Notes under the pieces: generated by a model
What the model saw: the letters and a program-made list of their open reading frames with translations, nothing else
Told to the model about the DNA's origin: nothing
The model's database searches: none
In this document: positions 47,232 through 57,198 of the stretch, piece after piece
Numbering within the stretch: position 1 is the stretch's first letter
Layout of the letters: the number at the start of each line of letters is the position of its first letter
Translations under genes and position numbers: made by a program
NCBI RefSeq assembly: GCF_004022215.1
Contig: NZ_SAUZ01000014.1
Coordinates: 93,646-157,645 of the forward strand
Direction of reading: 5' to 3'
Source: Paenirhodobacter populi
Lineage (GTDB): Bacteria; Pseudomonadota; Alphaproteobacteria; Rhodobacterales; Rhodobacteraceae
Length of the DNA: 64,000 nt

Positions 47232-48068
47232 TCAGCGCAGCAGCAGCACCGGCACCCTGCAGGCGTGGATCATCGCCGCGGTAGTGGATCCGATCAGCAG
47301 CGACCGGATGCGCGAATGGCCGAACACCCCCATCACCAGCATGTCGAACGCCTCGTCCCGGACAAGATGGGCCAGCGTCACCTGCGGCTCTCCGGGCAGG
47401 ACGCGCAGATCCGCCGCGATCCCGCCGGCGCGCAGGATCGACTGCGCATCCGACAGCCGCCGCCGGATTTCCGTCGAGCCGGTTCCCACATGCGCAAGCG
47501 TCACCGACAGCCCCGCGAACAGCGGCGAGCGCGCGATGTGATCTGCGATCTTCAACCCCACCGGGCTGCCGTCGAGCGCGACCAGCACCTTGCCCACCGG
47601 CCGGAACGCCTGCGATGCGACCAGCAGCGGGCGCGTCGCCGTCCGCGCGATCCGCTCCAGATTGGATCCCAGATGGCCGGTCGCGTAATCCGCCGCCTCG
47701 CCGCGCTTGCCGATCAGCAGCAGCCCGGCCCCCGCCTCGCGCGACGACAGCTCGGCCAGCAGGTCGCCGTGAACCAGATCGGCCGATATGTCGGTGATCC
47801 CCGCCGCGCGCAGCAGTTCCTCGGCGTCCTCGAGGATCGCGAAACCGCGGCTGTCCTCCAGTCGCGCGCGCTGCGCGTCAAGCGCGGCAAGCTCGGCCTG
47901 CAATGCGGATCTGGCCCCCAGTCCCAGCCCGCGCGTCGCGCGCCGCCGGCCGACCACATGCAGCACGTCCACCCCCGCCCCCAGCCGCGTCGCGGCCCAG
48001 CCGGCATGGGCGCAGACGCTCGCCGAATAGAACGAGCCGTCGACGAAGGCGATGATCCGTCCGGTCAT
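47232..48068 (-). CDS. Tandem universal stress protein (UspA family)
   Basis: A 278-residue protein with two Usp domains. The second half has the ATP-binding pattern G-x2-G-x9-G-S/T in GVFGHSRIRSLLIGSTT and begins VLVALDGSPVG. The first half begins IIAFVDGSFYS and has a less exact GKRGEAADYATGHLGS. Usp proteins help survival under stress; exact function is unknown. The start at 48068 (MTGRIIAFVDG) has GGGAGGC upstream. It is convergent with the stress-linked secreted-protein gene. Confidence 0.88.
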   Translation of the reverse strand: MTGRIIAFVDGSFYSASVCAHAGWAATRLGAGVDVLHVVGRRRATRGLGLGARSALQAELAALDAQRARLEDSRGFAILEDAEELLRAAGITDISADLVHGDLLAELSSREAGAGLLLIGKRGEAADYATGHLGSNLERIARTATRPLLVASQAFRPVGKVLVALDGSPVGLKIADHIARSPLFAGLSVTLAHVGTGSTEIRRRLSDAQSILRAGGIAADLRVLPGEPQVTLAHLVRDEAFDMLVMGVFGHSRIRSLLIGSTTAAMIHACRVPVLLLR

Positions 48069-48216
48069 TGCGGCCTCCCTGGCGATCCGGCGGCGCTCCG
48101 CGGATCTCTTTCCTATCGCTAACCCGTTCCCGTGCCCGGGAAAAGGCCGATCAGGAAAAGAGGACCGCGGAGGTTGCGCATTCCCGCCGCATCGGCGATG
48201 CTCTGCCGATCCAACC

Positions 48217-49053
48217 ATGGCCTTGCATATGTTATCTTTTCTGCGCCGATACGGCGCGCGGCTCGAGACCACGAATATCATGCTGATCTCCGCCGGAGTG
48301 GCGTTCTATGCCATGCTGGCGGTGTTTCCCGGGCTGACGGCGACCATCGCGATCTGGAGCACTTTCGCCGATCCCGGCGTGATCCATTCCTACATGGAAG
48401 TCGCCCATACCTTCATCCCGCCCGAGGCCTTCGCGCTCCTGAACAATCAGGTGACGGAACTGCTGTCGGGGCCGCGCGGGGTGATCGGCCTGCCGGCGAT
48501 CATCTCGGTTCTGGTGACGTTGTGGTCCGCCCGCGCGGGCGTCGGCGCGCTGATCGAGGGGATCAACCTGATCCACGGCACCAAGCCGCGCAACACGATC
48601 TTCGGCTTCTTCTTCGGCTATCTGCTGACCATCGCGCTGGTGGGGGTGATGCTGATCGCGCTGGCCACGATCGTCATCGTGCCGCTGGCGGTAACCTTCC
48701 TGCCGTTCGAGGCGCCCGCCGCCTGGCTAACCTCGGATCTGCCGTGGGTCGCCATGCTGATGCTGATGCTGACGGCGCTTGGCATCCTCTATCGCTACGG
48801 ACCGAACGACCCGGCGGCGCGCGATCCGATGTTCAGCTTTGGCGCGATTCTGGCGGCGCTCGTGTGGGGGGCGGCCTCGCTCGGCCTGACGTTCTACCTG
48901 ACGAATTTCGGCAATTACAACCGGATCTACGGCTCCATCGGGGCGGTGATCGCGCTGATGATGTGGCTCTACGTCAGCGCGATCTCGGTGCTGCTGGGCG
49001 CGGCGCTGAACGCCGAGATCGCCGCCACCCGGCAGGGTCAGAAGAACGCCTGA
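48217..49053 (+). CDS. YihY/virulence factor BrkB family membrane protein
   Basis: A 278-residue polytopic membrane protein of the YihY/BrkB family, once misnamed ribonuclease BN. Family marks are [18 protein letters not shown] near residue 25, [16 protein letters not shown], and late [29 protein letters not shown]. The transport function is not established. No clear SD is present at ATG 48217; an in-frame ATG at 48229 is an alternative. Its final 16 bases overlap the 3' end of the minus-strand gcdH gene. Confidence 0.87.
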   Translation: MALHMLSFLRRYGARLETTNIMLISAGVAFYAMLAVFPGLTATIAIWSTFADPGVIHSYMEVAHTFIPPEAFALLNNQVTELLSGPRGVIGLPAIISVLVTLWSARAGVGALIEGINLIHGTKPRNTIFGFFFGYLLTIALVGVMLIALATIVIVPLAVTFLPFEAPAAWLTSDLPWVAMLMLMLTALGILYRYGPNDPAARDPMFSFGAILAALVWGAASLGLTFYLTNFGNYNRIYGSIGAVIALMMWLYVSAISVLLGAALNAEIAATRQGQKNA

Positions 49054-50249
49054 AGCCCGGTGATCGCCCGGCCAAGGATCAGCGCGTGCACGTCATGCGT
49101 GCCTTCGTAGGTGTTGACGGTTTCAAGGTTCACCATGTGCCGGATCACCTGAAAATCCTCGCTGATGCCGTTGCCACCGTGCATGTCCCGCGCCAGCCGC
49201 GCCGCCGTCAGCGCCTTGCCGCAGTTGTTGCGCTTGATGAGCGAGATCATCTCGGGCGCGGCATTGGCCTCGTCCATCAGCCGCCCGACGCGCAGCGCGG
49301 CCTGCGTGCCCAAGGCGATCTCCGTCAGCATGTCGGCCAGCTTGAGCTGATACAGCTGCGTCTGCGCAAGCGGCTTGCCGAATTGCCTGCGGTCGAGCCC
49401 GTATTGCCGCGCCGCCTGAAGGCAGAATTCGGCCGCCCCCATCACCCCCCAGGCAATGCCGTAGCGCGCCCGGTTGAGGCAACCGAAGGGACCCTTCAGC
49501 CCCTCGACATCTGGCAACAGCGCCTCTTCGCCCACCTCGACATCGCGAAGCACGATTTCCCCGGTGACCGAGGTGCGCAGGCTCAGCTTGCCGCCGATCT
49601 TCGGCGTGCTCAGGCCGGGCGTGTTCCGGTCAAGGACAAAGCCGCGGATCTTGCCGCCATGCGCCTCGGATTTCGCCCAGATGACGAAGACATCGGCGAT
49701 CGGCGCGTTGGAAATCCATGTCTTCGCGCCGTTCAGCACATAGCCGCCGCCATCGAGCCGCCGCGCCGTGGTTTTCATCCCCGCGGGGTCCGACCCGGCA
49801 TCGGGTTCGGTCAGGCCGAAACAGCCGATCCATTCACCGGAGGCGAGCTTGGGCAGATAGATGCGCCGCTGCGCCTCGGACCCGTAGGCGTAGATCGGAT
49901 ACATCACCAACGACGACTGCACCGACATCATCGACCGGAACCCGGAATCCACCCGCTCGATTTCCCGCGCGACAAGGCCGTAGGCAACGTAAGATGCGCC
50001 GATACCGCCGTATTCCTCGGGGATGGTGACGCCCAGCAGGCCCATCTCCCCCATCTCGCGGAAGATCGCGGGGTCGGTGCTGTCCTCGGCAAAGGCGCGG
50101 ATCACCCGGGGTTGCAGCTTTTCCTGCGCATAGGCATGGGCGGCATCGCGCAGCATCCGTTCCTCACCGGTCAGCTGCTGCTCCAGCCGGAAGGGATCCT
50201 CCCGGTCGAACCGGGACAGGTCCGGCGCGTCTTTCGGTTTCAGGGCCAT
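49038..50249 (-). CDS. gcdH: Glutaryl-CoA dehydrogenase
   Basis: An acyl-CoA dehydrogenase that oxidises and decarboxylates glutaryl-CoA to crotonyl-CoA in lysine/tryptophan and aromatic degradation. The 403-residue protein has the flavin-binding [21 protein letters not shown]-like [28 protein letters not shown] and the catalytic Glu in [23 protein letters not shown]; these match GcdH closely. The start at 50249 (MALKPKDAP) is chosen because AGGAGG lies 7 bases upstream; the ATG at 50255 sits too close to it. Confidence 0.93.
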   Translation of the reverse strand: MALKPKDAPDLSRFDREDPFRLEQQLTGEERMLRDAAHAYAQEKLQPRVIRAFAEDSTDPAIFREMGEMGLLGVTIPEEYGGIGASYVAYGLVAREIERVDSGFRSMMSVQSSLVMYPIYAYGSEAQRRIYLPKLASGEWIGCFGLTEPDAGSDPAGMKTTARRLDGGGYVLNGAKTWISNAPIADVFVIWAKSEAHGGKIRGFVLDRNTPGLSTPKIGGKLSLRTSVTGEIVLRDVEVGEEALLPDVEGLKGPFGCLNRARYGIAWGVMGAAEFCLQAARQYGLDRRQFGKPLAQTQLYQLKLADMLTEIALGTQAALRVGRLMDEANAAPEMISLIKRNNCGKALTAARLARDMHGGNGISEDFQVIRHMVNLETVNTYEGTHDVHALILGRAITGLQAFF

Positions 50250-50291
50250 GCGCATTCCTCCTCTGCCAATGACCGGACCCGCCGCGGCGGA

Positions 50292-53200
50292 TCAGTAATC
50301 CTTCTCGAAGAACAGGCCGATGCCGCTATCCCCCGCCGAGCCGACCGAGCCGCGCGCCGTGATGTTCGAGGTCACGTCGAGGTTCAGGTTCAGCGTGGTT
50401 TCCCCAGTGCCGTCGATCGCCACATCGGTATAGACGTTGTCGGACAGGTATTTCCCCGCCTTCACCGTGGCGTTGCCGGCGTCATCGGTGCCGACGTCGA
50501 GGTCATCCAGCCCGAAACTCTCGCGCAGCCGCGACATGATCCCCGCGCCGCCCTTGCCCGCCAGCGAGGCGACCGAGGATGCAAGCTGCGCCGCCTGAAG
50601 CGCGGACAGGTTGCTCAACCCCTTGTTGAACAGCAGCCGCGCCAGAACCTCTTCCTCCGGCAGTTCGGGGGAGGAGGTGATGGACAGCGTCGGTTCCGTC
50701 GCCTCGCCCTCCAGCGTCAGGGTGATCGACACGTCGTCCTGCGTGGTCGTCGCGGCGAACTGGATCCATGGCACCATCGCGCCTTGCAGGGCGACATTCC
50801 CCTCGGTCAGGTCGAACCGCTTCGCCAGAATGTCGAGCCGCCCGCGCACCAGCCCGAAATGCCCGATCGGGATGATGTTGTTCGTCGTGCCCGTCAGCCG
50901 GATCGAGCCGCCCAGTTCCGCATCCAGCCCGCGCCCGCGCACAAAGATCGCCCGCGGCGCATCGACCGTCACGTTCAGCCGGTAGCCCACGCCGCCGCCG
51001 CCCGAGGACTGCGTGTCGCCGCCCACCAGCCCCGCCCGCGTCCGGGTGACAAGCGATGTCCGCCCCTCGTGCACATGGGTGATGTCGGGGATTTCCGCGG
51101 TGCCGCCCATGCCGCCCGAGGGCACGCGGATTTCCGTCTCGTCCAGCGTCAGCCCCCCGGCGATCAGCGCCCCGCCGGTCAGCGGCCCGGAGACCGTCAG
51201 CGCACCCGAGATCCGGGTGTCATACAGCGACGGATCGCGCAGATGCGCGCCGTTCAGCACCACCCGCAGATCGGCGGGATAGGCGCCCGACAGGGTGATC
51301 GGCCCGTTGACGGTGATCGTGCCGCCGTCGCGCAGCGCGAGGCTGCCGCCCAGCTGCGCCCGACCCTGCGCCAGATCCGCGCCGATGTTGATGTTCTGCA
51401 TCACGATGCCGACCGAGGGGATCACCATCCGCGCATTCTGCGTCGCCACCCGGCCCGACAGCGCATTCAGCCCCGGCGCGCCGTTCAGCCGCAGATCGAA
51501 GGTCAGCGGCCCCTCGATCGACTGCGGCGCGATGAAGGCATTGGCCAGCGCCGTTTCCGTGCGCCCCGCGATCGCCAGATTGGCGGTCGAGCCATCGGCC
51601 GCCACCGTGCCCGAAACCGTGGCCTGCGTGCCGCCCGGCCCCGCGCCGCGCAGATCGACGGCGTAATTGTTGCCGCTCTGGTTGACCGTGCCGTTGACCG
51701 TGACCGGACCCGACAGGTTCGGCGCGAACATCGCGGCATTGGCGAGCCGCGCGGAGACCGTCAGGTTCTGCCCCGTGCCGCCGTCCTGACCCTGCGCCGA
51801 CACCTGCACCTGCGGGTTCTGCACCGACAGGTTGCGCAGGCGGAAGATGTCGCCCTGCTGCGCGGCCTCGACCGCCAGCGTCGAGGTTCCGGCCAGCAGC
51901 TGGTCCACCGTCGCATTGCCGATCGCCACATTCGCCGCGGTGCCGTTTGCGGCATAGACACGCTGGTCGCCCTGATCCTTCATGCTGGCGGTCAGGTTCG
52001 CGGTGCCGCGATAGCCGCCGCCCAGCACCGACATGTCGGAAATGGCGACCCGTGCGGTCAGATCGCTCGCCCCCGTCGCCAGCAGGCCCGAGGCCTCGGC
52101 GCTCAGGGTGCGGGCATTGGCGGTCAGCGACCGGATCGTCAGCCCCTTTTCGTCACGCAGGACCGAGCCGTCGATCCGCGCCGTTCCGGCAAGGATGTTG
52201 TCCACCTGCGCCTGACCGATCTTGATATCCTGCCCGGTCAGATGCGCCGCCATGTCGAAGGCCCCGGTCAGCAGCGTCGCCGTGCCGTCGATCCGCCCCG
52301 CCACCGCGCCCGACAGCGGCATCCCGGAAATCCTTGCGTAGTTCGACAGGTTGCGGGCGTTCAGGTCCAGCCCCGCCGTCAGGTCGATCCCCTCGGACAG
52401 GTTGTCAAAGCTCAGATCGCCCGCAAGCGTCAGGTCCTTGCCGGTCAGGTCGAGCCCGGTGAACCGCAAGGGGGCGCCCTTGCTCCAGCTGAACCCGGTC
52501 GCGCCGGAAACCGCCGTGCCCACCGCATCGGCAAGCGCCGGATCCGTCAGCGCGATCCCCTGCCCGGCGAAACGCACGTTGCCGTCGACGGCCGGGGCGT
52601 CGGGGTTCTGGCTGATCGTGCCCGATCCGCTCAGCACCACCTGACCCAGCCGCATTTCCGTCCGCGCGATGTCGTTCACCGTGCCGTCGAGCGTCCAGCG
52701 ATCCGATTGCGCGCGGTCGTAGGTCAGCGCGACATTGCCGTCCTGCACCCAGGTCTGCTCGCCCGAGAGGGGCAGCAGCACCGGCTCGCCCGAGGCGAGG
52801 CCAAGCCGCGTCGTCAGGTCGAACTTCTCCGGCAGGCCCGAGGCCTGCAGATCCAGCGCGCCCTTCAGCGAAAAGGCCGCCGCATCGACGGAAAGATCGC
52901 TCAGGCTGATGGCGCCATCGGCGCTGCGCGCGCCGTTCGCCACAAAGGTCGCCGCATTGCCGAAGAAGGCGCGATATTCCTCGGGCAGCATCGGGGTGAC
53001 GTCGCCCGCCAGATCGGCGGCGAATGTGTTGTCGGGGGCGGCGCCTTCAAGCTGCGCAGGCCGCGTGCCAAGCGTGACCTTGCCGCTCAGCCGCGGCTGG
53101 CCATCCGTGCTCAGCACGATATCCGAGGAGAAATCGTCCAGCTGCCCCGAGCCCGCCACCGCCAGCGTCAGCGCCGGATTGCCGGGCAGGCCGATCTTCT

Positions 53201-53876
53201 TCGACACGATCCCGCCCGCGCCTTCGTCCACCAGCAGGTCGAGCGTCAGCTGCCGCGTGTCATTGATGAAATCCCCGGTGAAGGAGAAATCGCCCTTGGT
53301 GCCGTCGATGCGGTTGACCTTGATATCGGCCTTGCCCTCGCCGCCCGCCAGCGACATGGACCCGTCGAGGCTGAAGGCCAGATCCTCGCCCAGAACGGGC
53401 GCGCCGATCGCCAGCCGGTCGGCCTTGATCGTGCCGATATTCACCGAAACCGGCAGTTCGGGCAGGGAAAAGGGCGTCGCCTCCGGGCTGGGCGCGGCGT
53501 CGGCCTCGTCCGCGACCGGCAGGCGGGCTAGGTCGATCTCGGCGGCCGACAGCTCGCGGATCTCGATCCGGCCGGTCAGGATGGCGGCGCGGCTCCAGGC
53601 CATGGCGCCGTTGCGGATCGTCAGCCAGACGCCCTGATCGTCGGCGATGGTCAGCTGGTCGAAGGTCGCACGCGACGACAGCGCGCCCCTGAACCCGTCG
53701 AGCCGGATGGTGCGCCCCTTCGAGGACAGGTTGTCCTCGATCAGCCCGGTCAGGTAGGACCGGTCACGGCTGGTTTCGTCCTCCTGCGCCTGCTGGGTCT
53801 GCGGCGGGGTGGTGGTGTCCTGCGCGGCCACCGGCAGCGGCAGCAGAAGCATCGCGATGAGAGCCAGTTTCCGCAT
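50292..53876 (-). CDS. tamB: Translocation and assembly module subunit TamB
   Basis: TamB spans the periplasm and works with TamA in outer-membrane protein insertion and lipid transport. The 1194-residue protein has an N-terminal signal/anchor (MRKLALIAMLLLPLPVAAQ), a very long repetitive beta-helix region of hydrophobic, Gly/Asp-rich strands, and a conserved C-terminal DUF490 domain (RGRLDILAKRFDLTEGNV, LPEEEVLARLLFNKG, ending GLFFEKDY). It starts on the last base of the tamA stop (TGATG), so the two genes are coupled. Confidence 0.93.
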   Translation of the reverse strand: MRKLALIAMLLLPLPVAAQDTTTPPQTQQAQEDETSRDRSYLTGLIEDNLSSKGRTIRLDGFRGALSSRATFDQLTIADDQGVWLTIRNGAMAWSRAAILTGRIEIRELSAAEIDLARLPVADEADAAPSPEATPFSLPELPVSVNIGTIKADRLAIGAPVLGEDLAFSLDGSMSLAGGEGKADIKVNRIDGTKGDFSFTGDFINDTRQLTLDLLVDEGAGGIVSKKIGLPGNPALTLAVAGSGQLDDFSSDIVLSTDGQPRLSGKVTLGTRPAQLEGAAPDNTFAADLAGDVTPMLPEEYRAFFGNAATFVANGARSADGAISLSDLSVDAAAFSLKGALDLQASGLPEKFDLTTRLGLASGEPVLLPLSGEQTWVQDGNVALTYDRAQSDRWTLDGTVNDIARTEMRLGQVVLSGSGTISQNPDAPAVDGNVRFAGQGIALTDPALADAVGTAVSGATGFSWSKGAPLRFTGLDLTGKDLTLAGDLSFDNLSEGIDLTAGLDLNARNLSNYARISGMPLSGAVAGRIDGTATLLTGAFDMAAHLTGQDIKIGQAQVDNILAGTARIDGSVLRDEKGLTIRSLTANARTLSAEASGLLATGASDLTARVAISDMSVLGGGYRGTANLTASMKDQGDQRVYAANGTAANVAIGNATVDQLLAGTSTLAVEAAQQGDIFRLRNLSVQNPQVQVSAQGQDGGTGQNLTVSARLANAAMFAPNLSGPVTVNGTVNQSGNNYAVDLRGAGPGGTQATVSGTVAADGSTANLAIAGRTETALANAFIAPQSIEGPLTFDLRLNGAPGLNALSGRVATQNARMVIPSVGIVMQNINIGADLAQGRAQLGGSLALRDGGTITVNGPITLSGAYPADLRVVLNGAHLRDPSLYDTRISGALTVSGPLTGGALIAGGLTLDETEIRVPSGGMGGTAEIPDITHVHEGRTSLVTRTRAGLVGGDTQSSGGGGVGYRLNVTVDAPRAIFVRGRGLDAELGGSIRLTGTTNNIIPIGHFGLVRGRLDILAKRFDLTEGNVALQGAMVPWIQFAATTTQDDVSITLTLEGEATEPTLSITSSPELPEEEVLARLLFNKGLSNLSALQAAQLASSVASLAGKGGAGIMSRLRESFGLDDLDVGTDDAGNATVKAGKYLSDNVYTDVAIDGTGETTLNLNLDVTSNITARGSVGSAGDSGIGLFFEKDY

Positions 53877-55693
53877 CAGAAGGCCTGCCCGATTCCAAGA
53901 TAGATCTGCGCGCCGTCGCCGGTCGAGCCGCTGACCGGCCCGGCAAGATCGAGCCGGATCGGCCCGATGGGCGTCGCGTAGCGCAGCCCGACCCCCGCGC
54001 CCGACTGCCATTCGCCCGAGTCGTTGAAATAGTCGTCGGTGCCGACATAGCCCGCGTCGTAGAAGGCGACGACGCCGATGCTTTCGGTCAGACCCGCCCG
54101 GAATTCGCCCGAGAAGGCCGCGAAGCGCCCGCCCCCGGTTTTCAGCGTGCCGTTTTCCAGCACCCGAACGCCAAGCGACTGGTAGGGCTGGCCGCGCACC
54201 GTGCCGCCGCCGCCCGAATAGAACAGGTAGTCGCGCGGGGTCTTTTCAAGGCTCGGCCCGAACACGCCGCCGATCTGCGCCCGCCCCGCCAGAACGAAGC
54301 GCCCCTCCGCGCCGAAGGCCTTGTAGGCGCGCAGGTCCGAGGTGAGCTGCATCCCCGATCCGGTGCTGTCGCCCAGCCCGTAGAAGGGCGTCGCGCCGAC
54401 CCGGCCGTAATAGCCGCGCTTGGCGTCGAACACGTTGTCGCGGTTGTCCCACAGCAGGAACGACGGCCACGAGATCTGCCGGTAGATCGTGTCGCCGGAA
54501 TCGTCCGTCACCTTCTGCCAGTCGTATTGGATGGCGACCTGCCCACTGAGCCGTTCGTTGAAGATATGCGCAAGGCCGACCCCCACCGAATAGGCGTCCT
54601 GCGTGTAATCCTCTTCATGCGTGCGGGCGACGGTCGAGGTGACGAAGGCCGAAGTGTCCGGCGAAAAGGTCGCCGGCCGGTCGAGCCGCACGCCGAGCGA
54701 ATAATCCGTGCCCCCCGTGGTGCCGCCGATGCCCGAGATTTCGGCGTCCCACCGCAGCCTTTCGCCGCCGCCCAGAAGGTTGCGGTGCAGCCAGTAGGCC
54801 GACAGCGTCAGCCCCTCGGACGAGCCGTATTCGATCCCCGCGCCCATGCGGCGGCGGCGTTCCTCGACCACGGTCAGATCGCCGTCGAGCAGGTCGCCGT
54901 CGCGCAGCTTGTCCGCCTCGACCAAGGTGACCGAACTGAAGATGCCGGTGCGGCGCAGGCGGGCGCGGACTTCCTCGATCCGCTCGGGGGTGTAGCGCCG
55001 GCCGGTCGGATAGCCGGCGATTTCCAGCAGGCGTTCGGTGCGCAGGCGCTGATTGCCGCGCGCATGCAGGATGCCGAAATGCGCCTCCGGCCCGGGGTCG
55101 AGCACGATGTCCGACGAGACCGTTTCGGTGCGGTGATTGGCGGTGATCTGCTGCTGGCGGACGGCGGCCTTGGCGTGGCCATCCTCGCGCCAGGCATCGA
55201 CCCCGGCCCTTGCCGCCGCGATGATCGTGCCCGATCCCGCCGTTTCGCCCTGCCGATAGCCCGAGGGCAGCTGCGTCCCCCCGGCAAGCGGCCCGATCGC
55301 GGCGCGGGCAAAGGTGAAACGCGGGCCGGGCAACACGCGGATGTCGATACGGCCGATGGCCTGCGGCGCGTCCATCGGCTCAATCCCCGCCGCCTCGCGC
55401 CCATCGAGCAGGATCGAGATCGACCCGGCGTAATAGCCGCGCGCGTAAAGCACGCCGATGATGCGTTCGTAATCCGCCCGGGCCGAGGCGAACAGGTCCT
55501 GCGCCCCGGTTTCCTCGTCGCTGCGCATCGCGTCGCGCGTCAGCGACGCGCCCTTGATCGCATCGGCGATGTCGTCCGACACGCCCGGCACTTCGAAACT
55601 ATATGCAGGTTTCGCCTCCGCCGAGAGAGCGAATGTCAGGGCGAAGAGCCCGGCAGACAGAAATACGGCAGAACGAAACACCTGCGCCCCCAT
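53876..55693 (-). CDS. tamA: Translocation and assembly module subunit TamA (Omp85 family)
   Basis: A 605-residue outer-membrane protein of the Omp85 family. A signal peptide (SAVFLSAGLFALTFALSAEA) is followed by POTRA domains (residues about 30-270, with LYARGYYAGSISILLDGREA) and a C-terminal 16-strand barrel. The lid-lock motif is visible as VRGQPYQSLG and the last strand ends QIYLGIGQAF with the typical terminal Phe. The start at 55693 (MGAQVFRSAV) is chosen because the longer frame to 55852 runs through a repeat element. Confidence 0.93.
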   Translation of the reverse strand: MGAQVFRSAVFLSAGLFALTFALSAEAKPAYSFEVPGVSDDIADAIKGASLTRDAMRSDEETGAQDLFASARADYERIIGVLYARGYYAGSISILLDGREAAGIEPMDAPQAIGRIDIRVLPGPRFTFARAAIGPLAGGTQLPSGYRQGETAGSGTIIAAARAGVDAWREDGHAKAAVRQQQITANHRTETVSSDIVLDPGPEAHFGILHARGNQRLRTERLLEIAGYPTGRRYTPERIEEVRARLRRTGIFSSVTLVEADKLRDGDLLDGDLTVVEERRRRMGAGIEYGSSEGLTLSAYWLHRNLLGGGERLRWDAEISGIGGTTGGTDYSLGVRLDRPATFSPDTSAFVTSTVARTHEEDYTQDAYSVGVGLAHIFNERLSGQVAIQYDWQKVTDDSGDTIYRQISWPSFLLWDNRDNVFDAKRGYYGRVGATPFYGLGDSTGSGMQLTSDLRAYKAFGAEGRFVLAGRAQIGGVFGPSLEKTPRDYLFYSGGGGTVRGQPYQSLGVRVLENGTLKTGGGRFAAFSGEFRAGLTESIGVVAFYDAGYVGTDDYFNDSGEWQSGAGVGLRYATPIGPIRLDLAGPVSGSTGDGAQIYLGIGQAF

Positions 55694-55815
55694 GTTCTTT
55701 TTCCAACAAGATGCAGCTTTGCCGCGGGATTGCCAGAGCCGCCGGCACAGGATCGCGCATTTTTCCGGCGAAGGGGGTAAAACCCGCGGCATGTATCGGG
55801 AAACGGAGGGCGCGG

Positions 55816-55871
55816 AGGGGGCCAGCCCCCTCTTGGCCTGCGGCCAATTCACCCCCGGGATATTTATGGAA
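55816..55871 (+). repeat. Double-hairpin intergenic repeat, copy H
   Basis: AGGGGGCCAGCCCCCT, hairpin 2 TTGGCC-TGC-GGCCAA, CCCCCGGGATATTTATGG, tail GGAAAAACGACGACAGG. It lies 3' of idi and 5' of tamA, both on the minus strand. Its tail and stem match copy I. Confidence 0.9.
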
Positions 55872-55977
55872 AAACGACGACAGGAAGTCTTCCCTGATGA
55901 ACGCGGACCCGTTCGTGCAGCACGCCCGGAACCACCGGAAACGGCCTCCCGTCCGAGGGCGGGAATTTCGGGAGCTG

Positions 55978-56511
55978 TCAGCCGCGCGGCAGGGGGTGGA
56001 AGATACGGTCCATATGCTCGTTAAGGTAGATCGACAGCCACGGGGTGAAGCGCGCGGGGTGGCGGCGGACCTCGGCCACCAGATCGTAAAGCCCGATCCA
56101 GCGGGTTTCGGACACTTCGGCGGGATCGGGGGTGATGGTCATGCCGCGGGGCGCGTCGGCGAGGAAAATGTCAACCACCTCGTGTTCGGTCAGCCCGTCG
56201 CCCACATCGGCGCGATATTCGACCTGCCCCGACTGCACGGGACAGAGCCCGGTGATCCCCAGTTCCTCGCGCAGGCGGCGGGTCGCGCAATCCCGGGGTG
56301 CCTCGTCCCAATGCGGGTGGGTGCAGCAGGTGTTCGCCCAAAGACCGGCGGAATGGTATTTCCCCGCCGCCCGGCGTTGCAGCAGCACCTTGTCGCCGTC
56401 CATCACGAAGACCGAAACCGCCTTGTGCCGCAGCCCGCGCCGATGGACGGACAGCTTTTCCACCGGCGTCAGAACGCCATCGACCCAAGCGGGGATCAGA
56501 TCCTCGGTCAT
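55978..56511 (-). CDS. idi: Isopentenyl-diphosphate delta-isomerase, type I
   Basis: Idi interconverts IPP and DMAPP. The 177-residue Nudix-fold protein has the catalytic Cys in WANTCCTHPHWDE, metal-binding HRRGLRHKAVSVFV, the Nudix-like RRLREELGI and the catalytic Glu in EVEYRADVGDGLTEHEVVDIF (visible as GLTEHEVVD). Together with ispH at 3.8 kb it covers the last steps of the MEP pathway. It is a lone gene separated from secB by 107 bases. Confidence 0.94.
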   Translation of the reverse strand: MTEDLIPAWVDGVLTPVEKLSVHRRGLRHKAVSVFVMDGDKVLLQRRAAGKYHSAGLWANTCCTHPHWDEAPRDCATRRLREELGITGLCPVQSGQVEYRADVGDGLTEHEVVDIFLADAPRGMTITPDPAEVSETRWIGLYDLVAEVRRHPARFTPWLSIYLNEHMDRIFHPLPRG

Positions 56512-56618
56512 TCTCCGGTCCGCCCTGAAAGCACCACCGCCGCAGGATGCCCGCGGCGGCGGGATCCGTCACCCGGTCAGCATGTCGCAGGACGCCGCCC
56601 GCGACCGCCGGACCGCGA

Positions 56619-57125
56619 TCACGAAACGCTGGTCGGCTGTTGCTGCTGCGCCTGCGCGCGGCGGGCCAGTTCGTTGCGATACAGGCCGACGAAGTCGATC
56701 GGCTCGATGTTGAACGACGGGAAGCCGCCGTCGCGGGTCACGTCGGACACGATCCGGCGCACGAAGGGGAACAGCTGGCGCGGGCATTCGATCAGCAGGA
56801 AGGGGTGAAGCTGTTCTTCGGGAATCCCCTCGATATGGAAGACCCCGCCATATTCGACCTCGAGGATATACAGCGTGGCCTTGTCCGCCTTGTTCGAGGC
56901 GGTGACCTTCAGCTTGATGATCACGTCATACTGGTTTTCGACGGGACGCTTGCGCGCATCGAGGTTGACGGCCAGCGCCATTTCCGGCTGCACGTCGGTC
57001 GCCTGCACGCCCTTGATCGCGACGGCGTTTTCAAACGACATGTCGCGCACGTATTGCGCCAGGATCTGCATCCTGACCTGGGTCATGCCCGGTGCGGGGG
57101 CGCCATTCGGAACTTGTTCGGTCAT
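56619..57125 (-). CDS. secB: Protein-export chaperone SecB
   Basis: SecB holds preproteins unfolded and delivers them to SecA. The 168-residue protein begins MTEQVPNG and carries the family segments QILAQYVRDMSFENA, ENQYDVIIKLKVTA, YGGVFHIEGIPEEQLHPFLLIECPRQLFPF and DGGFPSFNIEPIDFVGLY (each seen in part). The start at 57125 follows CAGGAGAGACCG; the longer frame to 57161 lacks homology. Confidence 0.95.
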   Translation of the reverse strand: MTEQVPNGAPAPGMTQVRMQILAQYVRDMSFENAVAIKGVQATDVQPEMALAVNLDARKRPVENQYDVIIKLKVTASNKADKATLYILEVEYGGVFHIEGIPEEQLHPFLLIECPRQLFPFVRRIVSDVTRDGGFPSFNIEPIDFVGLYRNELARRAQAQQQQPTSVS

Positions 57126-57198
57126 CGGTCTCTCCTGAATACTTGGGCGGGGGTGTAGCACCGCGACCGCGATGCCTCAATCGTTCAGTGCCGGGCAT

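Noticed and set aside
48126..48130. GGAAC on the minus strand upstream of uspA, considered as a further EcfG promoter
   Set aside because: No GTT lies 17 bases downstream; GTT occurs only two bases after GGAACG, which is not a promoter spacing.
48132..53531. A 1799-codon plus-strand open frame running across yihY, gcdH and tamB
   Set aside because: It is antisense or out of frame to three well-supported genes, is extremely rich in Arg/His/Gln/Pro, and shows no motif; it is a by-product of high third-position GC.
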